Shown here: positions 1 through 11,271 of the stretch, in pieces
Numbering within the stretch: the first letter of the stretch is position 1
Layout of the letters: the number at the start of each line of letters is the position of its first letter
Assembly (NCBI GenBank): GCA_020697295.1
Contig: JAJFBF010000002.1
Coordinates: 1 to 64,000 of the forward strand
Source: Moraxellaceae bacterium
GTDB lineage: Bacteria; Pseudomonadota; Gammaproteobacteria; Pseudomonadales; Moraxellaceae
DNA length: 64,000 nt
Reading direction: 5' to 3'
The notes under the pieces: model-generated
What the model was told of the DNA's origin: nothing
Databases searched by the model: none
The model's input: the letters and a program-made list of their open reading frames with translations, nothing else
Made by a program: the position numbers and the translations under genes

Positions 1-1
1 G

Positions 2-244
2 CTGGATCCGGCCGATATCGAGCACTACATCGAACTACACCGTACCGAGCTGGAACGTCACACCGGCCGCGCCATTGACCGCGACGAGTGGCGCTACGGT
101 TACAAGCTGGCGCTGCGCGACCTCCTGGTGAACCGCATGCCGCTCTACATGATGGCGCATACCTTCCGCCATTATGAATTCATGGAGCGCGCCTACCGGA
201 CGTTCCGCGAGCTGCTGGTGCTGGAAGGAGTACGCGTCTCGTGA
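2..244 (+). CDS. C-terminal fragment of unrecognised protein, possibly a phosphotransferase/kinase
   Basis: Open from the window edge to a TGA at 242-244, giving about 80 residues rich in Arg, Tyr and Leu that end RTFRELLVLEGVRVS. The stop overlaps the next gene's GTG/ATG start region, so it is the upstream member of the lipid-type operon that follows. The helical, aromatic-rich tail resembles the C-termini of aminoglycoside/choline-kinase-like phosphotransferases, but no catalytic motif lies inside the window, so this is a weak guess. Its coding status is supported by good codon use and the translationally coupled junction. Confidence 0.5.
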   Translation: MDPADIEHYIELHRTELERHTGRAIDRDEWRYGYKLALRDLLVNRMPLYMMAHTFRHYEFMERAYRTFRELLVLEGVRVS

Positions 245-2991
245 TGACTTATATCCGTACGCAGGAAGAGGCCCTGTTCCTGGCGCCCGAGCAGCTGGGC
301 GGCAAGGCTGCCAATCTGGCCTGGCTCACCCGTGAAGGCTTGCCGGTGCCGCGCTGGTGGGTGGTCAGCACCGACGCCTTCCGGGAGCTGCTCGACAGCA
401 ACGCGCTCTCGCCCTTCATCGAGGGCGAAATGCGCATCGTCAATCGTGCCGGCCTGGGCACCGATATCGAGGGTGTGGCCGCGCGCATTCGGGAACGCAT
501 CCTGGAGGCCACCCTGCCGGAGGCGCTGGAGCAGGAGATCGCCACCCTGGTGGCGGCCCATGACGGCTTTTTTGCCGTTCGCTCCTCGGTGCAGGGCGAG
601 GATGCGGAGGGCGCGTCCTTTGCCGGGCAGATGGACAGCTACCTGTTCCAGCGCGGCGTCGAGGCGATCCGCCAGAGTCTGCTGCAGGTGGCGGCATCGG
701 CATTCAATACGCGCGCCTTGCTCTACCGCAAGGCCAAGAACATTCCGCTGACCGATATCCGCACCGCCGTGATCCTGCAGGAGATGGTGGAAGGCGAGGT
801 CTCGGGCGTCATGTTTACCGCGCATCCGGTCACCGGTAGTCGTCAGCATGCGCTGATCTCCGCCGCCTGGGGTGTGGGCGAGGGCATCGTCGCCGGCATT
901 TGCAACACGGATGAATTCAGCGTCGGCCTTGCTGACGGAGTCATCGAGCGCAGTATCGCGGACAAGGACGTGGCCGTGGTGTTCGCGGCCGGGGAAGGCC
1001 GTGGCACGCAGGAAGTCGAGGTGGAGGAAGGGCGGCGCCGGATGCCGGCCCTCACCGATCCCCAGGTGCTGGCCTTGCGCGATATCGGGACGCGCATCGC
1101 CACCTTGCGCCGCTTCCCGCAAGACATCGAATGGACGCTGCGCGGCGGTCAGTTCCATGTCCTGCAGACCCGCCCCGTCACCCGCCTGCCTTCGCCCACG
1201 GCCCCGGTTGACCGGCGTGTGGTCTTCGATAACTCCAACATCCAGGAGTCCTACTGTGGCGTCACCACGCCGCTGACGTTTTCCTTTGCCAGTCGCGCCT
1301 ATGCCACCGTCTACGAGCAGACCATGCGCGTGCTGGGCGTGTCTGAACAGCAGGTCCAGGCCCACCGCGACATGCTCGACAACATGCTGGGGCTGGTGCA
1401 CGGCCGCATCTACTACAACATCAACAACTGGTATCGCGGCCTGTTGCTGCTGCCCTCCTTCCGCACCAACAAGGCCGATCTCGAGCGCATGATGGGGCTC
1501 ACCGATCCGGTCGACCTGGTCGAGGATCGTGAATTCAGCCTGGGCGAGAAGCTGGCGCGCCTGCCGCAGGTGTTGCGCGCCCTGTTCCACCTCATGCGAG
1601 GCTTCCGGCGCATGCCGGTACTGGTGCGGGAATTCCGCGCCCTGTTCGATTCGGTGTATCGCAGCGTGCCGCGTGACCAGCTGCATACGCTGACGCCGGG
1701 TCAGCTCATCGAGCAGTCGCGCTTGCTGGAGCGCGAGCTGATGAAGCGTTGGACCAGCCCCATCATCAATGATTTTTACGTGATGATGATGAACGGCCGC
1801 GTGCATCGCGCCCTTGTGGCCGCCGGCTTCGAGCAGCCGGCCGTGCTGCAGAACAACCTGCTCTCCGGCGAGGAGGGTATCGAGAGCACCGAGCCGACCA
1901 AGTTCCTGCTGCGCCTTTGTGCCTATGTGCGCACGCAGCCGGCGCTGCGCACGCTCGTCGAGCAGGCGGACAACGCCACCTTGCTGGCGCGCGTGCAGGT
2001 GCAGGATCCGGTCTTTCACGCGCAATGCCAGGACTATATCGAGCGCTATGGCGACCGCACCATCGGCGAACTCAAGCTGGAGTCGGTGACGCTGCGCCAG
2101 GATACGTCTTTCCTCTTTGCCATCCTCAAGAACTACCTGACGCGCGACGACCTGACGCCCGAGTCGCTGGCGGCCAAGGAGGCGCAGTTCCGCGCCCAGG
2201 CCGAAGCCGATGCCTTTGGCGCCATCCGGCAGAAGCAGGGGCTGCTGGCGCTGCGCCGGTTCCACAAGGATATCGCCCGGCTGCGCGACGCCATTCGCAA
2301 TCGCGAGAACATGCGCCTGGCGCGCACCCGTCTCTTCGGCTTGTACCGGGACATCTTCCTGGAAATTGGCCGGCAGTTTGCGTTCGACGGCCTGCTGGCC
2401 GCGCCGCGCGACATTTTCTATCTCACCGTCGATGAGCTCTATGCCTGGTATGACGGGCGCGCGGTGCAGACCGACCTCAAGGCGCTGGTGACGGCGCGCC
2501 AGCATGAGTACGCGGGTTACGAGGATGCCGACCTGCCGCATCACTTCTGGGCCTGGGGCATGGTCTATCACCACAATGCCTACGCCTATCCGCATGTCGA
2601 GGTGACGCAGGAGGACGGCGACCTGCGCGGGACGGGCTGCTATCCGGGCATCGTCGAGGAAAAGGTGCGGCTGATTTTCTCTCCCGACGACGAGCTCTCG
2701 CTCAACGGACAGATCCTGTGCACGGTGCGTACCGACCCGGGCTGGGCGCCCCTGTTCCCCACGGCGGGCGGCCTGCTCGTGGAGCGCGGCTCCACACTCT
2801 CCCATTCCGCCGTGGTGGCGCGCGAACTCGGCATTCCGGCCATTGTCGGCATTCCCGGCATAACCAAACTGCTGCAGGACGGCGAGCGCGTGCGCATGGA
2901 TGGCGCCACCGGCAGCATCGAACGCCTGGACCTTCCTCCTTCAAATGATGCGGCGGCCCCGGCGGCCGGCGCGGAATCCGACGAGGTGTGA
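241..2991 (+). CDS. PEP-synthase/PPDK-like dikinase with rifampin-phosphotransferase architecture
   Basis: Predicted ATP-dependent dikinase that transfers phosphate through a swivelling histidine to an acceptor. Residues 20-320 are the PPDK N-terminal ATP-grasp region (GGKAANLAWL; FAVRSSVQGEDAEGASFAGQ at 111-130; QTRPVTRLP near its end). A long middle domain of about 500 residues follows, and the PEP-utilisers mobile domain is at the very C-terminus (GSTLSHSAVVARELGIPAI, phospho-His855). This order (ATP-grasp, middle, His) is that of rifampin phosphotransferase, not of PpsA/PpdK, whose His domain is central and followed by a PEP-binding TIM barrel absent here. The acceptor is therefore probably an alcohol bound by the middle domain (inference). 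GTG at 241 or ATG at 244 could start it; both overlap the upstream stop. It ends one base before the next gene's ATG. Confidence 0.85.
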   Translation: MMTYIRTQEEALFLAPEQLGGKAANLAWLTREGLPVPRWWVVSTDAFRELLDSNALSPFIEGEMRIVNRAGLGTDIEGVAARIRERILEATLPEALEQEIATLVAAHDGFFAVRSSVQGEDAEGASFAGQMDSYLFQRGVEAIRQSLLQVAASAFNTRALLYRKAKNIPLTDIRTAVILQEMVEGEVSGVMFTAHPVTGSRQHALISAAWGVGEGIVAGICNTDEFSVGLADGVIERSIADKDVAVVFAAGEGRGTQEVEVEEGRRRMPALTDPQVLALRDIGTRIATLRRFPQDIEWTLRGGQFHVLQTRPVTRLPSPTAPVDRRVVFDNSNIQESYCGVTTPLTFSFASRAYATVYEQTMRVLGVSEQQVQAHRDMLDNMLGLVHGRIYYNINNWYRGLLLLPSFRTNKADLERMMGLTDPVDLVEDREFSLGEKLARLPQVLRALFHLMRGFRRMPVLVREFRALFDSVYRSVPRDQLHTLTPGQLIEQSRLLERELMKRWTSPIINDFYVMMMNGRVHRALVAAGFEQPAVLQNNLLSGEEGIESTEPTKFLLRLCAYVRTQPALRTLVEQADNATLLARVQVQDPVFHAQCQDYIERYGDRTIGELKLESVTLRQDTSFLFAILKNYLTRDDLTPESLAAKEAQFRAQAEADAFGAIRQKQGLLALRRFHKDIARLRDAIRNRENMRLARTRLFGLYRDIFLEIGRQFAFDGLLAAPRDIFYLTVDELYAWYDGRAVQTDLKALVTARQHEYAGYEDADLPHHFWAWGMVYHHNAYAYPHVEVTQEDGDLRGTGCYPGIVEEKVRLIFSPDDELSLNGQILCTVRTDPGWAPLFPTAGGLLVERGSTLSHSAVVARELGIPAIVGIPGITKLLQDGERVRMDGATGSIERLDLPPSNDAAAPAAGAESDEV

Positions 2992-2992
2992 C

Positions 2993-4102
2993 ATGACCGA
3001 CCGCATGGGCCCCTGGAATCCGCAGGACCCCCTGCCCGAGGCCTTCGTGGCCTTGCCTGCGCAGGTGTATGGCAACGACTCCTTTTGGCTGGGAGAGGAT
3101 GGCGATGCCCTGCGAGAGCAATTCAGTTCCGCCAATCCCTGGTTTGCCAACGGCAAGGCCTGGCTCGGCGTCATTCCCGGGCAGGCGCGCCTGGCGGGCT
3201 TCTGTCAGGGCCAGCGCGTCGATGGCGAGTGCGCGGCCTTCTTCGGTTATTGGGAGGGCATCAACTCGGTGACGCCCCACCGGCGCCTGTTCTCCGCCAT
3301 GGAGCGATGGGCACGGGAGCAGGGCGCCACGCGTCTTTACGGCCCCATCAATTTCACCACCTTTGGCGCCAATCGCCTGCGCCTGGATGCCTTTGACCGC
3401 GGCGCCTTTCCCGGGGAGCCGTGGAACCCGCCGTATTATGCCGACCTGCTGGTGGAGCTCGGCTTGGAGCTACGCTACCGCTACTTCTCCACCTTCAATC
3501 CCACCGCCAATGTGGTGGCCTCGGTGGGGCCGGATTATCTGCGAGTGAAGCCGCGCATTGAGGCCGTCGTGGAATTGTCCGCGATGACGCCGGAATTCTG
3601 GCTGGCCAATCTCGAGGAACTCTTTCCTTTCGTGGGCGAGGTCTTCGGTGGCAACTTCGCCTATACGCCGATCTCGCGCGAGGCCTTTGGCCGTCAGTGC
3701 GGCGCGGACTTTGCGCAGCGTTTCTGCCCGCGCACCTCGGTGCTGGCGCGCGACCGCGCCGGCCGCATTGCCGGCTTCTTCCTGGTGTATCCCGATTACG
3801 GGCCCCTGCTGCGGCAGTCGGCCGGCGCCGCGCGCGTCACTGGCGAGGTCAGCTACGCGGAACACTTCGATCGCCTGCCAGCGCCGCGTCGCGCGCTGGC
3901 CCGCACCGGGGGCGTCCATCCCGATTACCGTTCGCTCGGCCTCTTTACCGCCATGGGTTGTGAACTCAGCCTGCGCGCCGAGGGCCTCTATGACGAGATG
4001 GTCGCGCCGCTGGTGCGCGAGGACAACAATTCCCGCCAGTTCGCCCTGCGTCACGGCCTGGCGCACCAGCACCACTATGGTCTATTCCAATGCCCGCTTT
4101 GA
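2993..4102 (+). CDS. GNAT-like (YghO-type) acyltransferase family protein
   Basis: 369 residues, starting at ATG 2993, one base after the dikinase stop. It matches the roughly 370-residue GNAT-fold family to which YghO belongs: the segment around residues 120-160 (GPINFTTFGANRLRLDAFD, then [16 protein letters not shown]) is the family hallmark, and the C-terminal third has a GNAT-like core (GGVHPDYRSLGLFTAMG) near residues 300-320. The acyl donor and acceptor are unknown. It sits between the dikinase and an AMP-dependent ligase and overlaps the ligase start by 13 bases, so the three are co-translated. That position suggests transfer of an activated acyl or aminoacyl group in lipid assembly (inference). 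No signal peptide or membrane segment is visible. Confidence 0.65.
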   Translation: MTDRMGPWNPQDPLPEAFVALPAQVYGNDSFWLGEDGDALREQFSSANPWFANGKAWLGVIPGQARLAGFCQGQRVDGECAAFFGYWEGINSVTPHRRLFSAMERWAREQGATRLYGPINFTTFGANRLRLDAFDRGAFPGEPWNPPYYADLLVELGLELRYRYFSTFNPTANVVASVGPDYLRVKPRIEAVVELSAMTPEFWLANLEELFPFVGEVFGGNFAYTPISREAFGRQCGADFAQRFCPRTSVLARDRAGRIAGFFLVYPDYGPLLRQSAGAARVTGEVSYAEHFDRLPAPRRALARTGGVHPDYRSLGLFTAMGCELSLRAEGLYDEMVAPLVREDNNSRQFALRHGLAHQHHYGLFQCPL

Positions 4103-5703
4103 TGAACGGCATCAATGTCTGCACGCGCATATCTGAAGCGGCCGCGCGCCATCCGGAACGTCTGGCCATTCGTGTGCCGCGGGCGGCGGATGACTATGCC
4201 AGCAGCGAGCAGCTGCGCTACGGGGAGCTCCTGGCGCAGGCCGCTGCGCGGCAGCAGGCCCTGCGCGCGATCGGGCTGCAGCCTGGCGACCGCGTACTCT
4301 TGCTGGCGCGTCCCGGACTGGGCTTGTATGGACTGATGGTGGCGCTGCTGGCGAGCGGCATCGTGCCGGTGCTGATCGACCGCGGCATGAGCCGTGCGCG
4401 CATGGTGGCGGCGCTGCGCGCCTCGGGCGCCCGCGTGGCGATCGGCGAACGCGACATCATGAAGTTCTGGTGGCTGGTGCCGGCACTTTGGCGCCTGCGC
4501 CGCTTCGCCTTCGATGGCCGCGCCTTCGGTGTCGCGACATTGGGTGGCGACGCGACCCGGCCCGGCCTGGCACTCGAGTGCGTGCCGCTGCCGCCGACGG
4601 CCCACGGTCTGATCACCTTTACTTCCGGCAGCACCGGCATACCCAAGGGCGCGAACCGCACCCATGGCAGCCTGATCGAGCAACACCTCGCCATCCGTTC
4701 ACACTGGCAGGATCGCGACGACGACATCGACATGCCCTGCTTTCCGGTACTGGTGCTGCATAACCTGTGCTGTGGCATCAGCACGGTCATGCCGGCGGTG
4801 GACCTCGCCACGCCCGGCGATCCGAAGGTGGCGCGCGTGGCGCAGCAACTGGTGGAGGAGGGCGTCACTCGCCTGAGCGCGGCGCCGGCATTCGTGGGCA
4901 AGCTGCTCCTTCATGCGCAGCAGCATGGCCTGACCTTTCCCGGCCTGCGTTCGCTCGTGGTCGGCGGCGCCACCCTGCCGCCCGGCATGGCCGAGGCCTG
5001 CCTGCAGGTCTTTCCCCGGGCGGAGTGCCGCATTGTTTACGGCTCCACCGAGGCCGAGCCGATTGCCGAGGTCAGCATGGCCGACTTTATCGCGCACGCC
5101 GGCCAGGGCCGTGGCCATTTGCTGGGGCATCCCGCGACCGTCGCGCAAGTGCGCATCGTCGATCCTGCGCACCCGCTGGAGACCGAGGCCGATGTGGACA
5201 GCGCTGGCGTAGCCATGGGTGAAAGCGGCGAGATCCTGGTGGCCGGCCCGCATGTTTTGCAGGGCTATGTCGATAATCCCGGCGCCGATCGCGAATCCAA
5301 GATTCGCCGCGCCGACGGACTGGTCTGGCACCGTACCGGCGATAGCGGCTATCTCGATACCGGGGGACGGCTGTGGCTGGAAGGCCGGCTCAAGGATGCC
5401 GTGACGGTGGCGGGCCAGCCGCGCCATACCTTTGAGATTGAAAAAACCATCGACGCATTGCCGGGTGTTGCGCGTAGCGCGTTGCTGCAGGGCGTGGAGG
5501 GCGAGCTGGTCCTGGTGCTGGCCGGCGCCGTGCCAGCGGCCGCGACGCTGGCGCCGCTGCTGCGCGCGCAGGGCTTCCCTGTGATGGGCCTCTATGCCAT
5601 CGACGCCATGCCTGTGGATGGCCGCCACAACAGCAAGATTGATCGCGCGGCGCTGCGTGACGCCCTGGCCCGCGATCGTTTGTCCGCACTGGGAGAGGTG
5701 TAA
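4090..5703 (+). CDS. AMP-dependent synthetase/ligase (ANL superfamily, OleC-like)
   Basis: 537 residues. Adenylate-forming enzyme: phosphate-binding loop TFTSGSTGIPKG at 177-188, YGSTEAEP at 317-324, the TGD core at 416-418, the hinge GRLKD at 432-436 and a late lysine in NSKIDRAALRD. Features such as RPGLGLYGLMVALLASGIVPVLIDRGM-type spacing and the FPVLVLHN segment resemble OleC/fatty-acyl-AMP-ligase-like proteins rather than acetyl-CoA synthetases. The start ATG lies inside the preceding gene (13-base overlap), and its TAA overlaps the next ATG by one base (taATG). It probably activates a long-chain acid; whether CoA, another acyl acceptor or ring closure follows cannot be read from sequence. 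It differs from true OleC operons in that no oleA, oleB or oleD gene is adjacent. Confidence 0.8.
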   Translation: MPALMNGINVCTRISEAAARHPERLAIRVPRAADDYASSEQLRYGELLAQAAARQQALRAIGLQPGDRVLLLARPGLGLYGLMVALLASGIVPVLIDRGMSRARMVAALRASGARVAIGERDIMKFWWLVPALWRLRRFAFDGRAFGVATLGGDATRPGLALECVPLPPTAHGLITFTSGSTGIPKGANRTHGSLIEQHLAIRSHWQDRDDDIDMPCFPVLVLHNLCCGISTVMPAVDLATPGDPKVARVAQQLVEEGVTRLSAAPAFVGKLLLHAQQHGLTFPGLRSLVVGGATLPPGMAEACLQVFPRAECRIVYGSTEAEPIAEVSMADFIAHAGQGRGHLLGHPATVAQVRIVDPAHPLETEADVDSAGVAMGESGEILVAGPHVLQGYVDNPGADRESKIRRADGLVWHRTGDSGYLDTGGRLWLEGRLKDAVTVAGQPRHTFEIEKTIDALPGVARSALLQGVEGELVLVLAGAVPAAATLAPLLRAQGFPVMGLYAIDAMPVDGRHNSKIDRAALRDALARDRLSALGEV

Positions 5704-6326
5704 TGCCGGCGCCAATGTTCATCATCCGCCTCAATCGCGTCGATCTGCTGACGCTCTCCGGCGTTGTCACCTCGAGCCTCGCGGTGGGCGCGATCCTACA
5801 GGGCCATTTCCATCTCGCCACCGGCCTGCTCTTCATCGCCATGCTCGGCGATGCGCTGGATGGCATGCTGGCGCGGCGCTGGGGCCTCGTGCGCAATTTC
5901 GGCCGCTATCTCGACGGCTTCATGGATCTGCTGATTTATCTCGTGACGCCGGCGCTGGCCTGGTACCTGACCGGCTTCGACGGCGCCTGGAGCGTGTTCC
6001 TGCTGGCGATGATCGGCGCCGGCTGCGTGCGCCTGGCGGTCTTCAATGACATCGGCAACCTCCAGGAGGAAAGCGGGCTGGCTTACCTCGGCATGCCCGT
6101 GTTCTGGAGTGTCTTCATGCTGGGCGGCTTCCAGTTGCTGGAGCTGTTCCTGCCCCGCCCCTGGAGCCTGGCGCTGCTCGCCGTCGTGTTGTCGCTGTTC
6201 AGTCTTGCCATGCTCTGGCACCGGCCCTTCTTCAAGTTCAAGAAGCTCTCGCACATCCTCGGCCTGACGCTCGGGGGCGCGACGCTGTTCCTGGCGCTGC
6301 ATGTGGCGGGAGTCGGTCATGCATGA
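5703..6326 (+). CDS. CDP-alcohol phosphatidyltransferase family membrane protein
   Basis: 207 residues, strongly hydrophobic with about six membrane segments. The complete family motif D-x2-DG-x2-AR-x8-G-x3-D-x3-D is present as GDALDGMLARR...GRYLDGFMD, with metal-binding Asp50, Asp53, Asp71 and Asp75. Such enzymes swap CMP of a CDP-activated lipid for an alcohol headgroup (serine, inositol, glycerol-phosphate, choline). The length and short N-terminus resemble PssA/PgsA-type enzymes, but the headgroup cannot be predicted. The start overlaps the upstream stop by one base; the next ATG, in MFII, is four codons in. The next gene is a CTP-transferase-like protein that could supply its CDP-lipid substrate. 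Confidence 0.85.
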   Translation: MPAPMFIIRLNRVDLLTLSGVVTSSLAVGAILQGHFHLATGLLFIAMLGDALDGMLARRWGLVRNFGRYLDGFMDLLIYLVTPALAWYLTGFDGAWSVFLLAMIGAGCVRLAVFNDIGNLQEESGLAYLGMPVFWSVFMLGGFQLLELFLPRPWSLALLAVVLSLFSLAMLWHRPFFKFKKLSHILGLTLGGATLFLALHVAGVGHA

Positions 6327-6855
6327 GCTGCTGCTGGTCTGGTACCTGCAGGTCCCGGTGGTCTTCGGGGGTGTGCTGCACATGCTGGTGGTGAGCCGCG
6401 GATGGCTGCCGTCGCTGGTGGTCCCGGTGCACCGCCAGCTGTTTGGCGCCAACAAGACCTGGCGCGGCTTTGTGGTGGTGCCGCTGCTGACGGCGCTGGG
6501 TGCGCTGCTGTTGGTGCCGGGCGAGCTCCTGCTGGGCGAGAACGCTCCCATCGGCGTTGCGTGGCTGCTGCCCGCCGGCCTCCTGGCGGGTCTGGGCTAC
6601 ATGCTGGGCGAATTGCCCAATTCCTTTTTCAAGCGCCGGCTCGGCATCGCGCCGGGAGCGACGCCCGACCGCGGCCGCGCCTTTTTTGTATTGCTGGACC
6701 AGCTCGACTCCGGCATCGGCGTGGCACTGGCCTATGCCCTTTTCCCGGGGCTTACGCTTTCCGCCTTCCTGTTGTTCGTGCTGACGTTTCCGCTCACGGC
6801 CCTGGGCGTGAAGCGCCTGCTTTACCTGGCCAAGCTCAAGGCCAACCCGGCCTGA
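6319..6855 (+). CDS. CDP-archaeol synthase-like protein (CarS/DUF46 family)
   Basis: 178 residues from ATG 6319, overlapping the upstream gene by 8 bases; ATG 6301 is an alternative. Four to five membrane segments. It carries signatures of the CarS/DUF46 family: GANKTWRG at 43-50, GELPNSFFKRRLGI at 97-110 and LDQLDS at 126-131. CarS in archaea is the CTP:2,3-di-O-geranylgeranyl-glycerol-1-phosphate cytidylyltransferase, related to CdsA. Bacterial homologues exist but are little studied. Placed directly behind a CDP-alcohol phosphatidyltransferase, it most likely makes the CDP-activated lipid used by that enzyme (inference). No archaeal-type prenylglycerol synthase is visible in the window, so the lipid need not be an ether lipid. 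Confidence 0.75.
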   Translation: MHELLLVWYLQVPVVFGGVLHMLVVSRGWLPSLVVPVHRQLFGANKTWRGFVVVPLLTALGALLLVPGELLLGENAPIGVAWLLPAGLLAGLGYMLGELPNSFFKRRLGIAPGATPDRGRAFFVLLDQLDSGIGVALAYALFPGLTLSAFLLFVLTFPLTALGVKRLLYLAKLKANPA

Positions 6856-6941
6856 TCGGAACGGCCACTGTCCTCGTCACCGCAACGGCTGGCGTGGCAG
6901 TGGCGCCTAGGCGGGGCGCTTGAAGTGCCGATAAAAATCGG

Positions 6942-6969
6942 CCGCCATCCGCCATCCGCCATCCGCCAT
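6942..6969. repeat. 7-bp tandem repeat, four copies
   Basis: Four perfect copies of CCGCCAT, directly next to a separate hexamer array. They lie in the 175-bp gap between the convergent CarS-like and yedI genes. Confidence 0.9.
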
Positions 6970-6970
6970 A

Positions 6971-7960
<990 letters not shown>

Positions 7961-8223
7961 GAGGGCTTCCTTTCTGGGCAAGATAAAAAACGGTGGGGCG
8001 TATTCAAGCACGCGGGGGTGGTCGGCGTCGTGCCAACAGTCAGCCGGCATGACGCCGCAACGCCCCCTTACCGCGATAAGCTTGCAGTCCTGCCCGCTAC
8101 GCTGCAGGCCGTCACGTCAGGGCAAGGTGAGGCTGACGCCGCGTCCCCGCTCAGCTACACCCAGCGAGTGGTCCTGCAGGGCTGTCGCCGCGCGCCCGGC
8201 GCCATAGCAAGGGCCGCCCGGGG

Positions 8224-9309
8224 TCATGCCGGGTGTCCGGCCTTGCGCTGCTGTTCCGCTAGCGCCCAGCGGATGTGCTCGGCCAGCACTTCATCGGCCT
8301 CCGGCAGGCGCACCGCCAGCGCCGCCACGATGGCCGCCTCGAAAGGCGCGTTGCCCAGGCCCACGGCCAGGTTACGCAGGAATACCGGATAGCGCGCGCG
8401 GCGCAGCGCCATGCCCTCGGTGGCGCGCAGGTACTGTGCCTCGCTCCAGAGGAACATCTCGAGCAGGGAAGTATCGACCATACCGGCGCGCGGGCGGAAA
8501 TCCGCCTCCTGCGAGATTTTCGCGTAGCGGTTCCATGGGCAGACCAGCTGGCAATCGTCACAACCAAAGACGCGGTTGCCCATCGGCCGGCGCAGCTCCT
8601 CCGGGATCACGCCCTCAAACTCGATGGTGAGCCAGGAAATGCATTTGCGTGAATCAAGCTGGTAGGGGCCGACAAAGGCCCCGGTCGGGCAGATGTCGAG
8701 ACAGGCGGTGCAGCTGCCGCAGTGCGCACTCACCGGCGCGTCCACCGGCAGCGGCAGGTCGGTGAACAATTCGCCCAGGAAAAAATACGAGCCGGCCTGG
8801 CGGTTGATGATGACGGTGTGCTTGCCCATCCAGCCCAGGCCCGCCTGCTCGGCAAAGGGTTTTTCCATCACCGGCGCGGAATCCACGAAGGCCCGGTAGC
8901 CAAACTCGCCGACCGCTTCGCTGATGCGGTCCGCCAGCTTCTGCAGGCGCTTGCGGATGGTCTTGTGATAGTCACGACCGAGCGCATAGCGCGAGATATA
9001 GGCCCGCGTCGGGTCCCTCAGGATCTCGGGCGCGCGGGTGTCCGCGGGCCAGTAGTCCATGCGCACCGAGATCACGCGCCGGGTGCCGGGGATCAGTGCC
9101 TCGGGCCGGGTGCGCTTTTGGGTGTCGGCCAGGAAGTCCATGCCGGCATGAAAGCCCTGCTCCAGCCATTCGTCGAGGCGGCGGGGATGCTCGCCCAGGG
9201 CAATGTCGCTGATCCCGACCTGCTGGAAGCCAAGCTCGCGCCCCCAGCCCTTGATGGCGTCCGCCAGGGCCTGGTAATCGGGTTCACTCGCCGCGGGAAT
9301 GGGCTTCAT
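8224..9309 (-). CDS. queG: Epoxyqueuosine reductase QueG
   Basis: 361 residues, the normal family length. It reduces epoxyqueuosine to queuosine in tRNA, the last step of Q biosynthesis, in the cytosol. Two ferredoxin-type 4Fe-4S motifs are clear: CGSCTACLDICPTGAF and CDDCQLVCPWN. The N-terminal region (KRTRPEALIPGTRRVISVRM, RDYHKTIRKRLQKL) is the cobalamin-binding reductase domain, and an alanine-rich helical tail follows. It diverges from nnr across 35 bp; queG next to nnr-tsaE-amiB-mutL is common gammaproteobacterial order. The 263-bp stretch between queG and yedI shows no gene. Confidence 0.96.
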   Translation of the reverse strand: MKPIPAASEPDYQALADAIKGWGRELGFQQVGISDIALGEHPRRLDEWLEQGFHAGMDFLADTQKRTRPEALIPGTRRVISVRMDYWPADTRAPEILRDPTRAYISRYALGRDYHKTIRKRLQKLADRISEAVGEFGYRAFVDSAPVMEKPFAEQAGLGWMGKHTVIINRQAGSYFFLGELFTDLPLPVDAPVSAHCGSCTACLDICPTGAFVGPYQLDSRKCISWLTIEFEGVIPEELRRPMGNRVFGCDDCQLVCPWNRYAKISQEADFRPRAGMVDTSLLEMFLWSEAQYLRATEGMALRRARYPVFLRNLAVGLGNAPFEAAIVAALAVRLPEADEVLAEHIRWALAEQQRKAGHPA

Positions 9310-9344
9310 GCTAGTTTCTGCCGGAATTTACGGGTGTCTCGGCC

Positions 9345-10804
<1,460 letters not shown>

Positions 10805-10808
<4 letters not shown>

Positions 10809-11269
10809 CGGACCTGACGCTGGCCGCCGCCGACGCCGATGCCCAGGAGGCGCTGGGACGCCGTTTCGCCGCTGCGCTCCAGGGCCACGGCGTGGTCTGG
10901 CTCGAGGGCGAGCTCGGCGCCGGCAAGACCACTTTTGCGCGTGGCATACTGCGCGGCTACGGGCATGCCGGCGCCGTGAAAAGCCCGACCTATACCCTGG
11001 TCGAGCCGTATGAGCTGCCGGGCCTCACCATCTATCACTTCGATCTCTACCGGCTGACCGATCCGGAGGAGCTTGAGCTCATGGGCATCCGCGACTATTT
11101 CCGGCCGGATTCGCTGGTGCTGGTGGAGTGGCCGGAGCGGGGCGCCCCGCTTTTGCCGCGCGCGGATGTGGTCATTACCATTCGCGCCAGCCAGAATGGC
11201 GGACGCGAGCTCGAGTTCGTGGCCCTTACCGATTACGGACACGCAGTGCTGGCCGCACTGAGAGGTTGA
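10805..11269 (+). CDS. tsaE: tRNA threonylcarbamoyladenosine biosynthesis ATPase TsaE
   Basis: 154 residues from GTG 10805, whose TG is shared with the nnr stop. It acts with TsaB, TsaC and TsaD to make the t6A37 tRNA modification. Walker A is GELGAGKTT at 35-43; SPTYTLVEPYE and the acidic YHFDLYRLTDPEELELMGI block with VEWPERG are typical. Normal length. The gene overlaps nnr and lies two bases before amiB, so it is co-transcribed with them. Confidence 0.95.
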
Positions 11270-11271
11270 GC

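Noticed and set aside
193-2805. 870-codon minus-strand frame opposite the dikinase
   Set aside because: Antisense to a gene with clear domains; no ribosome site or domain.
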